A stretch of 64,000 nucleotides of DNA from Sphingobium sp. AS12 (GCF_019097845.1 NZ_JAHRGM010000035.1:186001-250000); one strand, 5' to 3'; positions 7,500-16,188 are shown, counted from the stretch's first letter. Made by a program: numbers and translations. The notes: a model not told the origin generated them from the sequence alone.

Positions 7500-8117
7500 T
7501 CAATAGCCCATCAGCGCGAGCAGTTCGCGGCGGCTGGCACGATCGTCCAGGAAACAGCCGAGCAGGCGGCTGGTGACCATGGCAACGCCGGGGGTGCGCA
7601 CGCCCCGGCCTGTCATGCAGCCATGCTGCGCCTCTATCACCACGGCAACGCCATGGGGCTGAAGATGATCCTGAATGCTCTGCGCGACTTCCGCGGTCAG
7701 CCGTTCCTGCACCTGCAACCGCCGGGCAAAGCCGTGCAGCACGCGGGCGAGTTTGGATATGCCTACCACCCGGTCGCGCGGCAGATAGGCGATCGACGCC
7801 TTGCCGGTGATCGGCGCCATATGATGTTCGCAATGCGACTGGAACGGAATATCCTTCAGCAGCACGATCTCGTCATAACCGCCCACTTCCTGAAATGTGC
7901 GGGACAGATGGCGACCGGGATCTTCCTCATAGCCGGTACAATAGTCGCGCCATGCCCGGCCGACCCGTGCCGGCGTATCGCGCAAGCCTTCGCGTTCCGG
8001 GTCGTCCCCGGCCCAGCGAATAAGCGTGCGCACCGCGTCCTGCACGGCCTGCGGCACGAGTGGGCGTCCTTCGTCGTCGAAGGCATAATCGCCAAGATCG
8101 CCGGGAATGAAATTCAT
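7500..8117 (-). CDS. folE: GTP cyclohydrolase I
   Basis: A 205-residue type I GTP cyclohydrolase, the first enzyme of tetrahydrofolate (and queuosine) synthesis, converting GTP to dihydroneopterin triphosphate. It shows DTPARVGRAW, the zinc/catalytic motif SHCEHHMAPI, GISKLARVL, FARRLQVQERLT and HGCMTGRGV with the third zinc-ligand Cys. I chose the ATG at 8117 (MNFIPGDLGDYA) because AAAGGGAAAGG precedes it; the open frame upstream is unrelated. Its 3' end shows a short tandem duplication (two copies of CAATAGCCCA at about 7486-7510). Tetrahydrobiopterin-type cofactors made from its product could also serve the PhhA hydroxylase encoded at 58 kb, which is inference. Confidence 0.95.
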   Translation of the reverse strand: MNFIPGDLGDYAFDDEGRPLVPQAVQDAVRTLIRWAGDDPEREGLRDTPARVGRAWRDYCTGYEEDPGRHLSRTFQEVGGYDEIVLLKDIPFQSHCEHHMAPITGKASIAYLPRDRVVGISKLARVLHGFARRLQVQERLTAEVAQSIQDHLQPHGVAVVIEAQHGCMTGRGVRTPGVAMVTSRLLGCFLDDRASRRELLALMGY

Positions 8118-8134
8118 GGCCTTTCCCTTTCGTT

Positions 8135-8169
8135 CATCAGGGGCCTGATGCAGCCTGCTTGCGGCAGGC
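8135..8169. promoter_or_regulatory. Palindromes in the folE / LOV-HTH divergent promoter region
   Basis: CATCAGG-GG-CCTGATG (8135-8150) and GCCTGC/GCAGGC (8153-8169) are inverted repeats within the 121-base divergent intergenic region. Further short repeats around ATGCCC/GGGCAT follow at about 8188-8204. They could be regulator sites, possibly for the LOV-HTH protein itself, but no known consensus is matched. Confidence 0.35.
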
Positions 8170-8238
8170 AGGGCATTTGGGGCAACATGCCCAAAGGGGC
8201 ATCGCATCCGCCGATCGCCTGCCAGTCTGTGAGTGACC

Positions 8239-8826
8239 ATGTCCTTGTCCGAAATGATCGCCAACAGCGCGATCGCCGCCGTGATCAGCAACCCGCGCCT
8301 GCCCGACAATCCGATTGTCGAATGCAACGAAGCGTTCATCGCGCTGACCGGCTATACGCGGGATGAGATTGTCGGGCGCAATTGCCGCTTCCTGTCCGGG
8401 CCGGACACCGAACCCTGGCTGACCGAAACGATCCGCACCGGCGTGCGCGAACGGCGGCCGGTGCTGGTGGAGATCTTGAATTACCGCAAGGACGGCACGC
8501 CGTTCCGCAACGCGGTGATGGTCGCGCCGATCTTTGGCGTGGATGGCGGACTGGACTATTTTCTGGGGTCACAAATGGCGGTGGAAACCCCGGACGCTGC
8601 CGGGGCGGAGCGATCGTCCGGCGCGCGTGAACGGATCGCCGCGCTGACATCGCGCCAGCGCGATGTGCTGATCGCGATGGCGGCGGGCAAGCTCAACAAG
8701 CAGATCGCCTGGGATCTGGGCCTGACCGAACGCACCGTGAAGATGCACCGCGCAGCGATGCTGAAAGCGCTTGGGGTGCGGACCGGGGCGGAGGGGATCA
8801 GGCTGGCGATCGAGGCTGGCTATTAA
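8239..8826 (+). CDS. Blue-light LOV-HTH transcription factor (EL222-type)
   Basis: About 195 residues. Residues 1 to about 120 form a LOV (PAS) domain with the photoactive motif GRNCRFLSG, whose cysteine forms the flavin adduct on blue-light exposure, plus NYRKDGTPFRN and DYFLGSQMAVE. The C-terminal part is a LuxR/GerE-type helix-turn-helix: LTSRQRDVLIAMAAGKLNKQ, then LGLTERTVKMHRAAMLKALG. This is the architecture of Erythrobacter EL222, in which light releases the HTH from the LOV domain and allows dimerisation and DNA binding. A GTG two codons upstream (8233) is an alternative start. Only 12 bases separate its stop from the DUF969 gene, so it probably heads that operon. Confidence 0.92.
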   Translation: MSLSEMIANSAIAAVISNPRLPDNPIVECNEAFIALTGYTRDEIVGRNCRFLSGPDTEPWLTETIRTGVRERRPVLVEILNYRKDGTPFRNAVMVAPIFGVDGGLDYFLGSQMAVETPDAAGAERSSGARERIAALTSRQRDVLIAMAAGKLNKQIAWDLGLTERTVKMHRAAMLKALGVRTGAEGIRLAIEAGY

Positions 8827-8838
8827 GGCGCTCAACTA

Positions 8839-9507
8839 ATGTGGGTGCTGCTGGGCATTGCGGTGATCGTTGCGGGTTTCGTACTGCGCTTCAACCCGCT
8901 GCTCGTCATCCTGGCGTCAGCGGTCGTCACGGGGATCGCCGCGGGGCTTGATCCGGTCGTCCTCCTCGCCGCCTTTGGCAAGGCGTTTAACGAGGCGCGC
9001 TATGTCAGCATAATCTGGATCGTGCTGCCGGTGGTCGGCCTGCTGGAGGCGTTCGGGTTGCAGGAGCGGGCGCGCGGGCTGATCGGGCGGATGCGCGGAG
9101 CGACGGTGGGCCGGTTCCTGACCGGCTATCTGCTGGTGCGGCAGGGGCTTGCGGCGGTGGGCCTCACATCGGTGGCGGGTCACGCGCAGACCGTGCGCCC
9201 GCTGGTCGCGCCGATCGCGGAGGCTGCCGCTGAACGGCAGGCGGGCGATCTGGACGATGCCGAGCGCGAGAAGGTCAAGGCTATGGCGGCGGCGACCGAC
9301 AATGTCGGGCTGTTCTTTGGCGAGGATATCTTTCTCGCCATCGGATCGATCCTGCTGATCAAGGGATTGCTGGAGCAATATGGCATCAACCTTGAACCGC
9401 TCCAGCTGTCGGTCTGGGCGATCCCGACCGCGATCGCCGCCTTGCTGATCCACGGGTTCAGGTTGTGGCGGCTCGATCGTCGCCTGAACCGGGCGGATCG
9501 GCCATGA
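8839..9507 (+). CDS. DUF969 family membrane protein
   Basis: A 222-residue hydrophobic protein with about five membrane segments and the conserved stretches ARYVSIIWIVLPVVGLLEAFG, GLTSVAGHAQTVRPLVAP and TDNVGLFFGEDIFLAIGS, all typical of DUF969. In other bacteria DUF969 and DUF979 proteins are encoded side by side and are thought to form a two-part transporter; clusters with pyroglutamyl peptidase or 5-oxoprolinase genes suggest 5-oxoproline as a substrate (from memory, not shown here). Its stop overlaps the DUF979 start by ATGA, indicating translational coupling. Confidence 0.85.
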   Translation: MWVLLGIAVIVAGFVLRFNPLLVILASAVVTGIAAGLDPVVLLAAFGKAFNEARYVSIIWIVLPVVGLLEAFGLQERARGLIGRMRGATVGRFLTGYLLVRQGLAAVGLTSVAGHAQTVRPLVAPIAEAAAERQAGDLDDAEREKVKAMAAATDNVGLFFGEDIFLAIGSILLIKGLLEQYGINLEPLQLSVWAIPTAIAALLIHGFRLWRLDRRLNRADRP

Positions 9508-10439
9508 TCACGCTCCACTGGGTCTATGCGCTGGCCGGCGCGATTTTCGCTGCCTTCGCCATTCTGGGCGTGGCCGACAAAAGCAATAAGCGCGCCCGGC
9601 GCACCGCTGCCTTCTGGGCGCTACTGGCCTTGTCGATGTGGGCCGGGGATGCGCTGGGCGACCTTGGAAATGGCGTGTTGGTGCTGGGTCTGGTGGGACT
9701 GGCTGCATCCGGGCTGGGGCGGGGCAGCGGCGCGGTGGCGGATGCTGTGCGACAGGAACGGGCAGGGCGTTTTGGCAACGGGCTTTTCGCCATCGCGCTG
9801 GTCATTCCGGTGACCGCGCTGGTCGGCACGCTGCTGTTCAAGGAGATGCCCGGCTGGGTCGATGGCAAGCAGGCGACGCTCATTGCGCTGGCGCTGGGCG
9901 TGCTGATCGCGCTGGTCATGGGGTGCCTGTGGCTGCGCGCGTCGCCGGTCGTGCCGTTGCAACAGGGGCGGCGGCTGATGGATCAGGTCGGCTGGGCAGC
10001 GATCCTGCCGCAGATGCTCGCCAGCCTGGGCGCAGTATTCGCGCTCGCCGGGGTGGGTGACGCGGTCGGGGGGCTGGTCAGCCAGGCGATCCCGCAGGGC
10101 AGCCTATTGGGCGCAGTGATCGCCTATGGCCTTGGCATGGCGCTCTTCACCATCGTCATGGGCAATGCCTTTGCCGCCTTTCCGGTGATGACCGCCGCGA
10201 TCGGCGTGCCTTTGCTGATCCGCACCTATCATGGCGATCCCGCGATCGTCTGCGCCATCGGGATGCTGGCGGGCTTCTGCGGCACGCTGCTGACGCCGAT
10301 GGCGGCCAATTTCAACCTCGTCCCTGCCGCCCTGCTGGAACTCAAGGACAAACATGGCGTCATTAGGCAGCAGGTCGGCACCGCCCTGCCACTGCTCGCC
10401 GTCAACATCGCGCTCATCTACTGGCTGGCTTTCCCATGA
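9504..10439 (+). CDS. DUF979 family membrane protein
   Basis: A 311-residue polytopic membrane protein starting MITLHWVYALAGAIFA at the ATG that overlaps the DUF969 stop. It has eight or so hydrophobic segments. Family-typical segments are WALLALSMWAGD, LPQMLASLGAVFALAGVG, FTIVMGNAFAAFPVMTAAIG and GFCGTLLTPMAANFNLVPAA. It is the constant partner of DUF969 and probably its transport subunit. Its TGA overlaps the start of the DUF2891 gene by ATGA, so the three genes form a tightly coupled operon. Confidence 0.85.
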   Translation: MITLHWVYALAGAIFAAFAILGVADKSNKRARRTAAFWALLALSMWAGDALGDLGNGVLVLGLVGLAASGLGRGSGAVADAVRQERAGRFGNGLFAIALVIPVTALVGTLLFKEMPGWVDGKQATLIALALGVLIALVMGCLWLRASPVVPLQQGRRLMDQVGWAAILPQMLASLGAVFALAGVGDAVGGLVSQAIPQGSLLGAVIAYGLGMALFTIVMGNAFAAFPVMTAAIGVPLLIRTYHGDPAIVCAIGMLAGFCGTLLTPMAANFNLVPAALLELKDKHGVIRQQVGTALPLLAVNIALIYWLAFP

Positions 10440-11425
10440 CGCACCTGACCCCCGACATGGCCAATGGCTTTGCCACGCTCACCCTGTCCCATCTGGGGCG
10501 GCGTTACCCCTACAAGATGGATCTGGTGCTGGCCGGGCCACAGGATGCGCGCGAACCGGCCGATCATCACCCGATCTTCCACGGCAGTTTCGACTGGCAT
10601 AGCTGCGTCCATGGCTGGTGGCAGGTGATGCGGCTGCTGCGCCTTTACCCGGACATGCCACAGGCCGCTGCGATCCGGGCGCAGGCCGACGCGATGCTGG
10701 TGCCGGACATGGTGGCGGGCGAACTCGCCTTTCTCGCGCGGCCCACCGCGAGCGGTTTCGAGCGCCCCTATGGCTGGGCGTGGGCGCTGGCGCTGCATGG
10801 CGAACTGGCGCGGCATGATGCGCCCTGGGCAGCGGCGGTTGAGCCGCTGGCACTGGCGTTCGCGGCGCGCTTCCATGCGTTTCTGCCCAAGCTCACCTAT
10901 CCATTGCGGGTCGGCACCCATTTCAACATTGCCTTTGCGCTGGTGCTGGCGCTCGAATGGGTCGAGACTCGCGATCCCGCGCTGGTGGCGTTGATCCGCG
11001 ACCGGGCGCTGCACTGGTTCGGCAAGGATCGCGCCTGTCAGGCGTGGGAGCCGGGCGGCGACGAATTTCTCTCGCCCGCTCTTTGTGAGGCGCTGCTGAT
11101 GAGCCGCCTGCTGCCGCGCGCCGATTTCGCCGACTGGTTCCACGCCTTCCTGCCCCATCTGGCGCAGGGCGAACCGGCGACCTTGTTCACCCCCGCCACT
11201 GTGTCGGATCGAAGCGACGGCAAGATCGCCCATCTCGATGGCTTGAACCTCAGCCGCGCCTGGTGCTGGCGCGCGATTGCCGTGGCGCTGGGACCGGACG
11301 ACCCGGTTGCGCAGCTGGCGATCGACGCGGCGCAGCGCCACATCGCCGCCAGCCTGCACCATGTCGCAGGCGACTATATGGGCGAACATTGGCTGGCGAC
11401 GTTCGCGCTTCTGGCGCTGGAATGA
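10436..11425 (+). CDS. DUF2891 family protein
   Basis: A 329-residue cytoplasmic protein without signal peptide or membrane segments. It shows DUF2891 features: HPIFHGSFDWHSCVHGWWQV near residue 45, FERPYGWAWALALHGEL, LRVGTHFNIAFAL, WEPGGDEFLSPAL and DGLNLSRAWCWRAIA, a pattern of alpha-helical toroid repeats rich in Trp and His. The function of the family is unknown. The strict linkage to DUF969/DUF979 by ATGA overlap suggests it handles the transported compound or its product. Confidence 0.88.
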   Translation: MTHLTPDMANGFATLTLSHLGRRYPYKMDLVLAGPQDAREPADHHPIFHGSFDWHSCVHGWWQVMRLLRLYPDMPQAAAIRAQADAMLVPDMVAGELAFLARPTASGFERPYGWAWALALHGELARHDAPWAAAVEPLALAFAARFHAFLPKLTYPLRVGTHFNIAFALVLALEWVETRDPALVALIRDRALHWFGKDRACQAWEPGGDEFLSPALCEALLMSRLLPRADFADWFHAFLPHLAQGEPATLFTPATVSDRSDGKIAHLDGLNLSRAWCWRAIAVALGPDDPVAQLAIDAAQRHIAASLHHVAGDYMGEHWLATFALLALE

Positions 11426-11490
11426 TCCTCCCCGGCACGGAGAGGTGGCAGCCCGCAGGGCTGACGGAGGGGGCTATCGAGGCGACGCCC
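11426..11490. repeat. Extragenic palindromic repeat between convergent genes
   Basis: This fills the gap between DUF2891 and dapD: CCTCCCCGGCACGGAGAGG followed by TGGCAGCCCGCAGGGCTGA and GGAGGGGG, a GC-rich imperfect palindrome. It resembles the TGGCAGCCCGCAGGGCTGA-type repeat seen in many sphingomonad genomes (from memory). It probably acts as a bidirectional transcription end. Confidence 0.6.
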
Positions 11491-11500
11491 CCCGTACCAA

Positions 11501-12337
11501 TCAGTCGCGCAGCAGATCGTTGATCCCGGTCTTGGACCGTGTCTGGGCGTCCACCCGCTTGACGATGACCGCGCAATAGAGGCTGGGGCCGGGGGTGCCG
11601 TCGGACAGGGGCTTGCCGGGCAGGCTGCCGGGGACGATCACCGAATAGGGCGGCACTTCGCCCATGAATATTTCGCCGGTCGCGCGGTCGATGATCTTGG
11701 TCGACTGGCCGATGAACACGCCCATCGACAGGACCGATCCCTTGCCGATGCGGACGCCTTCTACGACTTCGGACCGCGCGCCGATGAAGCAGTCATCCTC
11801 GATGATGACCGGGTCGGCCTGCAACGGTTCCAGCACGCCACCAATACCGACGCCGCCCGATAGATGGACATTCTTGCCGATCTGGGCGCAACTGCCCACC
11901 GTCACCCAGGCGTCGACCATCGTGCCTTCATCGACAAACGCGCCTATATTGACGAAGCTGGGCATCAGGATCGCATTCTTGGCGATATGCGCGCCTGCGC
12001 GGGCGAACGCACCCGGCACGGCGCGGAAACCGGCGGCGCGGAACTCCGCCTCGCCCCAGCCGGCGAACTTGCTCGGCACCTTGTCCCACCAATAACCGCC
12101 ACCAGGGCCGTTTTCGATCAGCGCATTGTCGTTAAGGCGGAACGACAGCAGCACGGCCTTCTTGAGCCACTGGTTGACCTGCCAGCCGCCGTCCACCGGC
12201 TCGGCAACGCGGGCCTTGCCACTGTCGAGCAGCGCCAGCGCTTCATTGACGGCGTCGCGCACCGGCCCTTGCGTGGTCAGGCTCACATTGGCCCGGTCCT
12301 CCCAGGCGGCGTCGATTGTGGTTTGCAGGTCGGTCAT
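11501..12337 (-). CDS. dapD: 2,3,4,5-tetrahydropyridine-2,6-dicarboxylate N-succinyltransferase
   Basis: A 278-residue enzyme of the succinylase branch of lysine and diaminopimelate synthesis, transferring succinate from succinyl-CoA to tetrahydrodipicolinate. The N-terminal helical domain is followed by a left-handed beta-helix of hexapeptide repeats ([58 protein letters not shown]). The length and the Asp and Glu of the active site in DEGTMVD and the EDDCFIGA turn agree with DapD. Its start overlaps the HAD gene stop by 4 bases, so the two are co-transcribed. Confidence 0.96.
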   Translation of the reverse strand: MTDLQTTIDAAWEDRANVSLTTQGPVRDAVNEALALLDSGKARVAEPVDGGWQVNQWLKKAVLLSFRLNDNALIENGPGGGYWWDKVPSKFAGWGEAEFRAAGFRAVPGAFARAGAHIAKNAILMPSFVNIGAFVDEGTMVDAWVTVGSCAQIGKNVHLSGGVGIGGVLEPLQADPVIIEDDCFIGARSEVVEGVRIGKGSVLSMGVFIGQSTKIIDRATGEIFMGEVPPYSVIVPGSLPGKPLSDGTPGPSLYCAVIVKRVDAQTRSKTGINDLLRD

Positions 12338-13005
12338 GCGCTTTCCCCAAGGATGCTGGCCAGAAAAGGCCTCAGATGGTCAGTCTCAAAATCGATGAAA
12401 TCAGGATGATGGTCATGTTTGCCCGCTTCGGAGCCATTATTGACCCAGATCGTCGCCATGCCGATCGCCTTGGCGGGCCGCAAATTGCGGGCCATATCCT
12501 CGAAAAAGGCGGCGCGGGTCGGATCGACATCATGGACCCGACAGAGTTCGGCATAGCCCGACGGGTCGGGCTTGGGCACATATTGGCAGGCGTGAATGTC
12601 GTGGATCTGCTCGAACAGGTCGGAAAGGCCCAGTCTCTCCAGCACGCGCCCCGCATAGGCCGCATCGCCATTGGTAAAGATCAGGCGGCGGCCCGGCAAA
12701 GCGGCAATATGGGCGTTGAGATCGGCATCGACGTCCAGCCGGTCCATCGAAATGTCATGGACATAATCGAGGAATTCGCGCGGCTCGATACCATGATGGT
12801 GCATAAGCCCCGAAAGGGTGGTGCCATGCTCCATGAAATAACGCTTCTGGGTTTCGCGGGCCGCCATCGAGTCGCATCCCAGCAGCCCCTGGATAAACTC
12901 GCCCATCTTCACGTCGATCAGCGCGAACAGGTCCGCCTTCGCCGGATAGAGCGTATTGTCCAGATCGAAGATCCAGGTGTCGACATGGGCCAGATCGCCA
13001 AGCAT
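12334..13005 (-). CDS. HAD-family phosphatase, pyrimidine 5'-nucleotidase type
   Basis: A 223-residue HAD hydrolase with motif [12 protein letters not shown] (nucleophile and acid Asp), motif II IFTNGD, motif III Lys in KPDPSGY, and motif [11 protein letters not shown]. The NTLYP signature and overall length match the SDT1/Phm8-like pyrimidine 5'-nucleotidases, which dephosphorylate nucleotides or flavin-type substrates. It is encoded immediately upstream of and overlapping dapD, an order common in sphingomonads, but a functional link to lysine synthesis is not established. Confidence 0.85.
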   Translation of the reverse strand: MLGDLAHVDTWIFDLDNTLYPAKADLFALIDVKMGEFIQGLLGCDSMAARETQKRYFMEHGTTLSGLMHHHGIEPREFLDYVHDISMDRLDVDADLNAHIAALPGRRLIFTNGDAAYAGRVLERLGLSDLFEQIHDIHACQYVPKPDPSGYAELCRVHDVDPTRAAFFEDMARNLRPAKAIGMATIWVNNGSEAGKHDHHPDFIDFETDHLRPFLASILGESA

Positions 13006-13047
13006 GGCCGCGCCCTAGAGCGATGCGGGGATGAGGGCAAGGCCTCT

Positions 13048-13119
13048 AACCTTCTCCCCTTGGGGGAGGAGGATACGTAGCCTTGGCCCAACGGGCCCAG
13101 GCGAAGTTGGAAGAGGGGG
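13048..13119. repeat. Extragenic repeat with CTTCTCCCCTTGGGGGAG core
   Basis: CTTCTCCCCTTGGGGGAGGA forms a compact hairpin, followed by GATACGTAGCCTTGGCCC and a complementary GGGCCCAGGCGAAG tail. It fills the gap between the HAD and LOG genes. This is a familiar dispersed repeat type; only one copy is visible here. Confidence 0.55.
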
Positions 13120-13128
13120 ATGTGTCGC

Positions 13129-14004
13129 TCAACACCCCAGCGGCTCGCTATCATGATAGAAGGCCTGCACCGCCTGCCACGCTTCCTCGGCGCTTTCGAC
13201 CCAGGTGATGAGGTTGAGGTCAGCGGGGGAAATCACGCCCTCATCGGCCAGCGCCTCGAAATCGACGACGCGGTTCCAGAAGCTCTTGCCGAACAGCAGG
13301 ATCGGGATCGGCTTCATCTTGCCGGTCTGTATCAGGGTCAGCAGCTCGAACATTTCATCGAACGTGCCAAAGCCGCCGGGGAATACCGCCAGCGCTCGCG
13401 CGCGCAGCAGGAAGTGCATCTTGCGCAGCGCAAAATAATGGAACTGGAAACTCAGCTCCGGGGTGACGAAGCGGTTGGGCGCCTGTTCGTGGGGCAGGAC
13501 GATGTTCATGCCGATCGTGGTCTGGCCGACATCGGCCGCGCCGCGATTGGCCGCCTCCATGATCGAGGGGCCACCGCCTGAACAGACGACGAAGTGGCGG
13601 CATCCCGCCTCATTCACCGGATATTGCGCCGCGATACCCGCCAGCTTGCGGGCTTCGTCATAATAATGCGCCTTCTTGCCCAGATTTTCGGCAATCCGCT
13701 TCTGTTCCGGCGTGGTGGCGGCGTCGATCCGCGCCTGCACCTGATCGGGTTCGGGGATCCGCGCGGAGCCATAGAAAACGAAGGTCGATTCGATTCGCGC
13801 CTCGTCCATCAGCAATTGCGGCTTCAACAGTTCCAGCTGGAAGCGGACCGGGCGCAAATCTTCGCGCAGCAGAAATTCGGTATCCTGAAAGGCCAGCCGA
13901 TAGGCGCTGCTGCTGGTCTGTGGTGTGTCGATCGCCTTGCGGGCGTCTGCCGCCTCCTGCCGTGCGGGGCGGAATTTGGGTTCTTCAATGTCTTTCTTTG
14001 TCAT
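13129..14004 (-). CDS. LOG family protein (Rossmann nucleotide-binding)
   Basis: About 291 residues from the preferred ATG at 14004 (MTKKDIEEPKFRPARQEAAD); the longer frame to 14073 starts with a hydrophobic stretch of no clear meaning. The LOG signature PGGFGTFDEMFE and the upstream CSGGGPSIMEAANRGAAD motif are present, so it belongs to the phosphoribohydrolase-like family that releases bases from nucleoside 5'-monophosphates. It has a long N-terminal extension (about 110 residues) compared with short LOG enzymes, as in the larger TIGR00730 relatives. A second, shorter LOG gene lies at 46.2 kb. Substrate unproven. Confidence 0.83.
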   Translation of the reverse strand: MTKKDIEEPKFRPARQEAADARKAIDTPQTSSSAYRLAFQDTEFLLREDLRPVRFQLELLKPQLLMDEARIESTFVFYGSARIPEPDQVQARIDAATTPEQKRIAENLGKKAHYYDEARKLAGIAAQYPVNEAGCRHFVVCSGGGPSIMEAANRGAADVGQTTIGMNIVLPHEQAPNRFVTPELSFQFHYFALRKMHFLLRARALAVFPGGFGTFDEMFELLTLIQTGKMKPIPILLFGKSFWNRVVDFEALADEGVISPADLNLITWVESAEEAWQAVQAFYHDSEPLGC

Positions 14005-14081
14005 TCGCACCAACTTAGTGCGCGACAATGACAAAGCCAAGTCTGCTACGTTTAGGCAGAAGGAGGCGGCCATTCAGGGCA

Positions 14082-14147
14082 AGTGTTCCCGCGCAGGCGG
14101 GAACCCAGTCCCACGCTCTGAACTGGGTCCCCGCCTGCGCGGGAACA
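14082..14147. repeat. Extragenic palindrome with TTCCCGCGCAGGCGGGAA core
   Basis: Two 27-base arms (14082-14108 and 14121-14147) are inverted copies with one mismatch, and each arm is itself a hairpin around CCCGC..GCGGG. This is a common extragenic repeat of sphingomonads and related bacteria (from memory). It lies between the start of the LOG gene and the stop of the extensin-like gene. Confidence 0.8.
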
Positions 14148-14168
14148 CGTCCTTAAGAGGGCTGGTTT

Positions 14169-14834
14169 TCAGCGGCAAAACCCTCCCTTGCCACCCATGT
14201 CGAAATGAAAATGGTCGTGATGGGCCGCGTTATAATCGGGGCTGAGGACGGTGTTGAACCGCTTGCAGGCGCTGGCGTGGACGATTTTCAGGAACTGGCG
14301 TGTCTCGCGGTCGCCGCTCCAGCCCTGTTCAACGCTGATCTTGCGGCCGTCGGCGAGGACGAAGGCGGCGATGTCGATCGCGTTGCTATGGGCATGTTCG
14401 GACAATTTGCCGCTGCCCGCGATCGGGCGGCAATTATAGGTGCCGAATGTCTCGATCCGCACAATCTCCGTCCCCAATATGGTGCGCGCGGCAGGCTGCA
14501 CGCCATAACGCGCCCAGGCCGCGAAATTGGCCGCCAGCTGGCAGGTCATCGCGCCAAGGTTGGTCGCAGGCACGCCAAAGTCGATCAGCTTGACGCTCCC
14601 CACCGCGCTGCATCCGCCGCCAAATGTCCGGTCGGGCAGCGGGGTATAGGCGATCGCCTGCGCATTGAGTTTTGCCAGACACTGGCGCACTTCCATCGGT
14701 GGCGGCGCTGCCGGACGGACGGGCTTGGAGACTCGCGCTACCCGCCCGCGCGGCACCAGATCGCCACCGCACGCGCTCAGCATCATCGCCATCGTCACGG
14801 CCAGCGCCGCGCCGCGAAACATCCTCATCGTCAT
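14169..14834 (-). CDS. Extensin-like lipoprotein
   Basis: About 221 residues. The N-terminus (MTMRMFRGAALAVTMAMM) leads to a lipobox LSAC, so it is probably an envelope lipoprotein. The rest is the bacterial extensin-like C-terminal domain: ECxxxL-like RQCLAKLN, LSEHAHSNAIDIAAF with the metal-binding His/Asp, and HHDHFHFDMG at the end. This resembles M15-type D-Ala-D-Ala carboxypeptidases, which suggests peptidoglycan or cell-wall processing, but no enzyme activity is established for the family. Three closely spaced ATGs (14834, 14828, 14822) could start it. Confidence 0.82.
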   Translation of the reverse strand: MTMRMFRGAALAVTMAMMLSACGGDLVPRGRVARVSKPVRPAAPPPMEVRQCLAKLNAQAIAYTPLPDRTFGGGCSAVGSVKLIDFGVPATNLGAMTCQLAANFAAWARYGVQPAARTILGTEIVRIETFGTYNCRPIAGSGKLSEHAHSNAIDIAAFVLADGRKISVEQGWSGDRETRQFLKIVHASACKRFNTVLSPDYNAAHHDHFHFDMGGKGGFCR

Positions 14835-14960
14835 CGCCCGCTCTATCAGGAGCCAGCCATGGTAGCAGGGCAAATCTTGCGGATGGTTAACGGCCCCATC
14901 GGTTCGTCCCGTTTTTGCAACCGCCTTGACAGGTCTGCCGAAATCTTTAGGGCGGCCGAC

Positions 14961-15008
14961 GGGCCACGCGGTCCCAACGCCGCGCTGCTCTCTGTAAGGA
15001 GAAGCTAC
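14961..15008 (+). ncRNA. serC leader RNA motif
   Basis: Two adjacent hairpins precede serC. The first is CGCGG (14967-14971) with CCGCG (14980-14984) around TCCCAACG. The second is TCTCT (14989-14993) with GGAGA (14998-15002) around a GTAA tetraloop, so the ribosome binding site of serC is buried in its stem. This matches the described alphaproteobacterial serC leader, whose final stem overlaps the serC ribosome binding site upstream of serC-serA. Identified from memory of that motif, not by covariance search. Confidence 0.8.
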
Positions 15009-16172
15009 ATGACTGATTTGACTGCCGTTGACGCCACCGTTGCGCCTGCCGTAAAGCCCGCAACCCTTCCGGCCCGTCCCTTTTTCTCGTCCGGTCCCTG
15101 TGCCAAGCCGCCCGGCTGGAGCGCCGCTGCGCTCGCCACCGACTCGCTTGGCCGTTCGCACCGGTCCAAGATCGGCAAGACCCGCCTGGCCTACTGCATC
15201 GACCTGATGCGCGAGCTGCTGAACCTGCCTGACACCCACCGTATCGGCATCGTCCCCGGCTCCGACACCGGCGCGTTTGAAATGGCGATGTGGACGATGC
15301 TGGGCGCGCGCCCGGTCACGACCATCGCCTGGGAAAGCTTCGGCGAAGGCTGGGTGACGGATGCGGCCAAGCAACTGAAGCTCGACCCCACCGTGATCCG
15401 CGCCGACTATGGCCAGCTGCCCGATCTGTCGGCGGTCGATTTCAGCAACGATGTGCTGTTCACCTGGAACGGCACGACGTCGGGCGTCCGCGTGCCGAAC
15501 GCTGATTTCATCCCCGCAGACCGCGAAGGCCTGACCTTCGCCGACGCGACCAGCGCGGTGTTCGCCTATGCCATCGACTGGGCCAAGATCGACGTCGCCA
15601 CCTTCTCCTGGCAGAAGGTGCTGGGCGGTGAGGGCGGCCATGGCGTGCTGATCCTCGGCCCCCGCGCGGTCGAACGGCTCGAAAGCTACACCCCCGCCTG
15701 GCCGCTGCCCAAGGTTTTCCGGCTCGTTTCCAAGGGCAAGCTGACCGAAGGCGTGTTCAAGGGCGAGACGATCAACACCCCCTCCATGCTGGCGGTCGAG
15801 GACGCGATCTTCGCACTGGAATGGGGCAAGTCGATCGGCGGTGCCGCTGGCCTGATCGCCCGCAGCGACGCCAATGCTGCTGCTCTGGACAGAATCGTGG
15901 CGGAGCGCGACTGGCTCGGCCATCTCGCGGTTGACGAAGCCTCGCGCTCGAAAACCAGCGTTTGCCTGACCGTCGCGGGGGCCGACGAAGCCTTTATCAA
16001 GGCCTTCGCTGGCCTGCTGGAGAAGGAAGGCGCGGCACTCGACATTGCCGGCTATCGCGACGCCCCCGCCGGGCTTCGCATCTGGTGCGGCGCGACCGTC
16101 GACACCGCCGACATAGAAGCGCTCGGTCCCTGGCTCGACTGGGCCTACGCGACCGTGAAGGCCGCCGCTTAA
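15009..16172 (+). CDS. serC: Phosphoserine aminotransferase
   Basis: A 387-residue class V PLP aminotransferase that makes O-phosphoserine from 3-phosphohydroxypyruvate and glutamate; it may also act in pyridoxine synthesis. FFSSGPCAKPPGW begins the conserved core, IVPGSDTGAFEMAMWTML binds the cofactor phosphate, and the PLP lysine lies in FSWQKVLGGEGGHGV. This is the longer form found in alphaproteobacteria. The ATG at 15009 follows AAGGAGAAGCTAC, which lies within the serC leader hairpin. serA follows on the same strand after a 139-base palindromic spacer. Confidence 0.96.
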   Translation: MTDLTAVDATVAPAVKPATLPARPFFSSGPCAKPPGWSAAALATDSLGRSHRSKIGKTRLAYCIDLMRELLNLPDTHRIGIVPGSDTGAFEMAMWTMLGARPVTTIAWESFGEGWVTDAAKQLKLDPTVIRADYGQLPDLSAVDFSNDVLFTWNGTTSGVRVPNADFIPADREGLTFADATSAVFAYAIDWAKIDVATFSWQKVLGGEGGHGVLILGPRAVERLESYTPAWPLPKVFRLVSKGKLTEGVFKGETINTPSMLAVEDAIFALEWGKSIGGAAGLIARSDANAAALDRIVAERDWLGHLAVDEASRSKTSVCLTVAGADEAFIKAFAGLLEKEGAALDIAGYRDAPAGLRIWCGATVDTADIEALGPWLDWAYATVKAAA

Positions 16173-16188
16173 CATATTGTCTGTTCCC

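Noticed and set aside
14926..14954. TTGACA-like -35 box upstream of serC
   Set aside because: No acceptable -10 box at 16-18 bases; kept only as a weak possibility.
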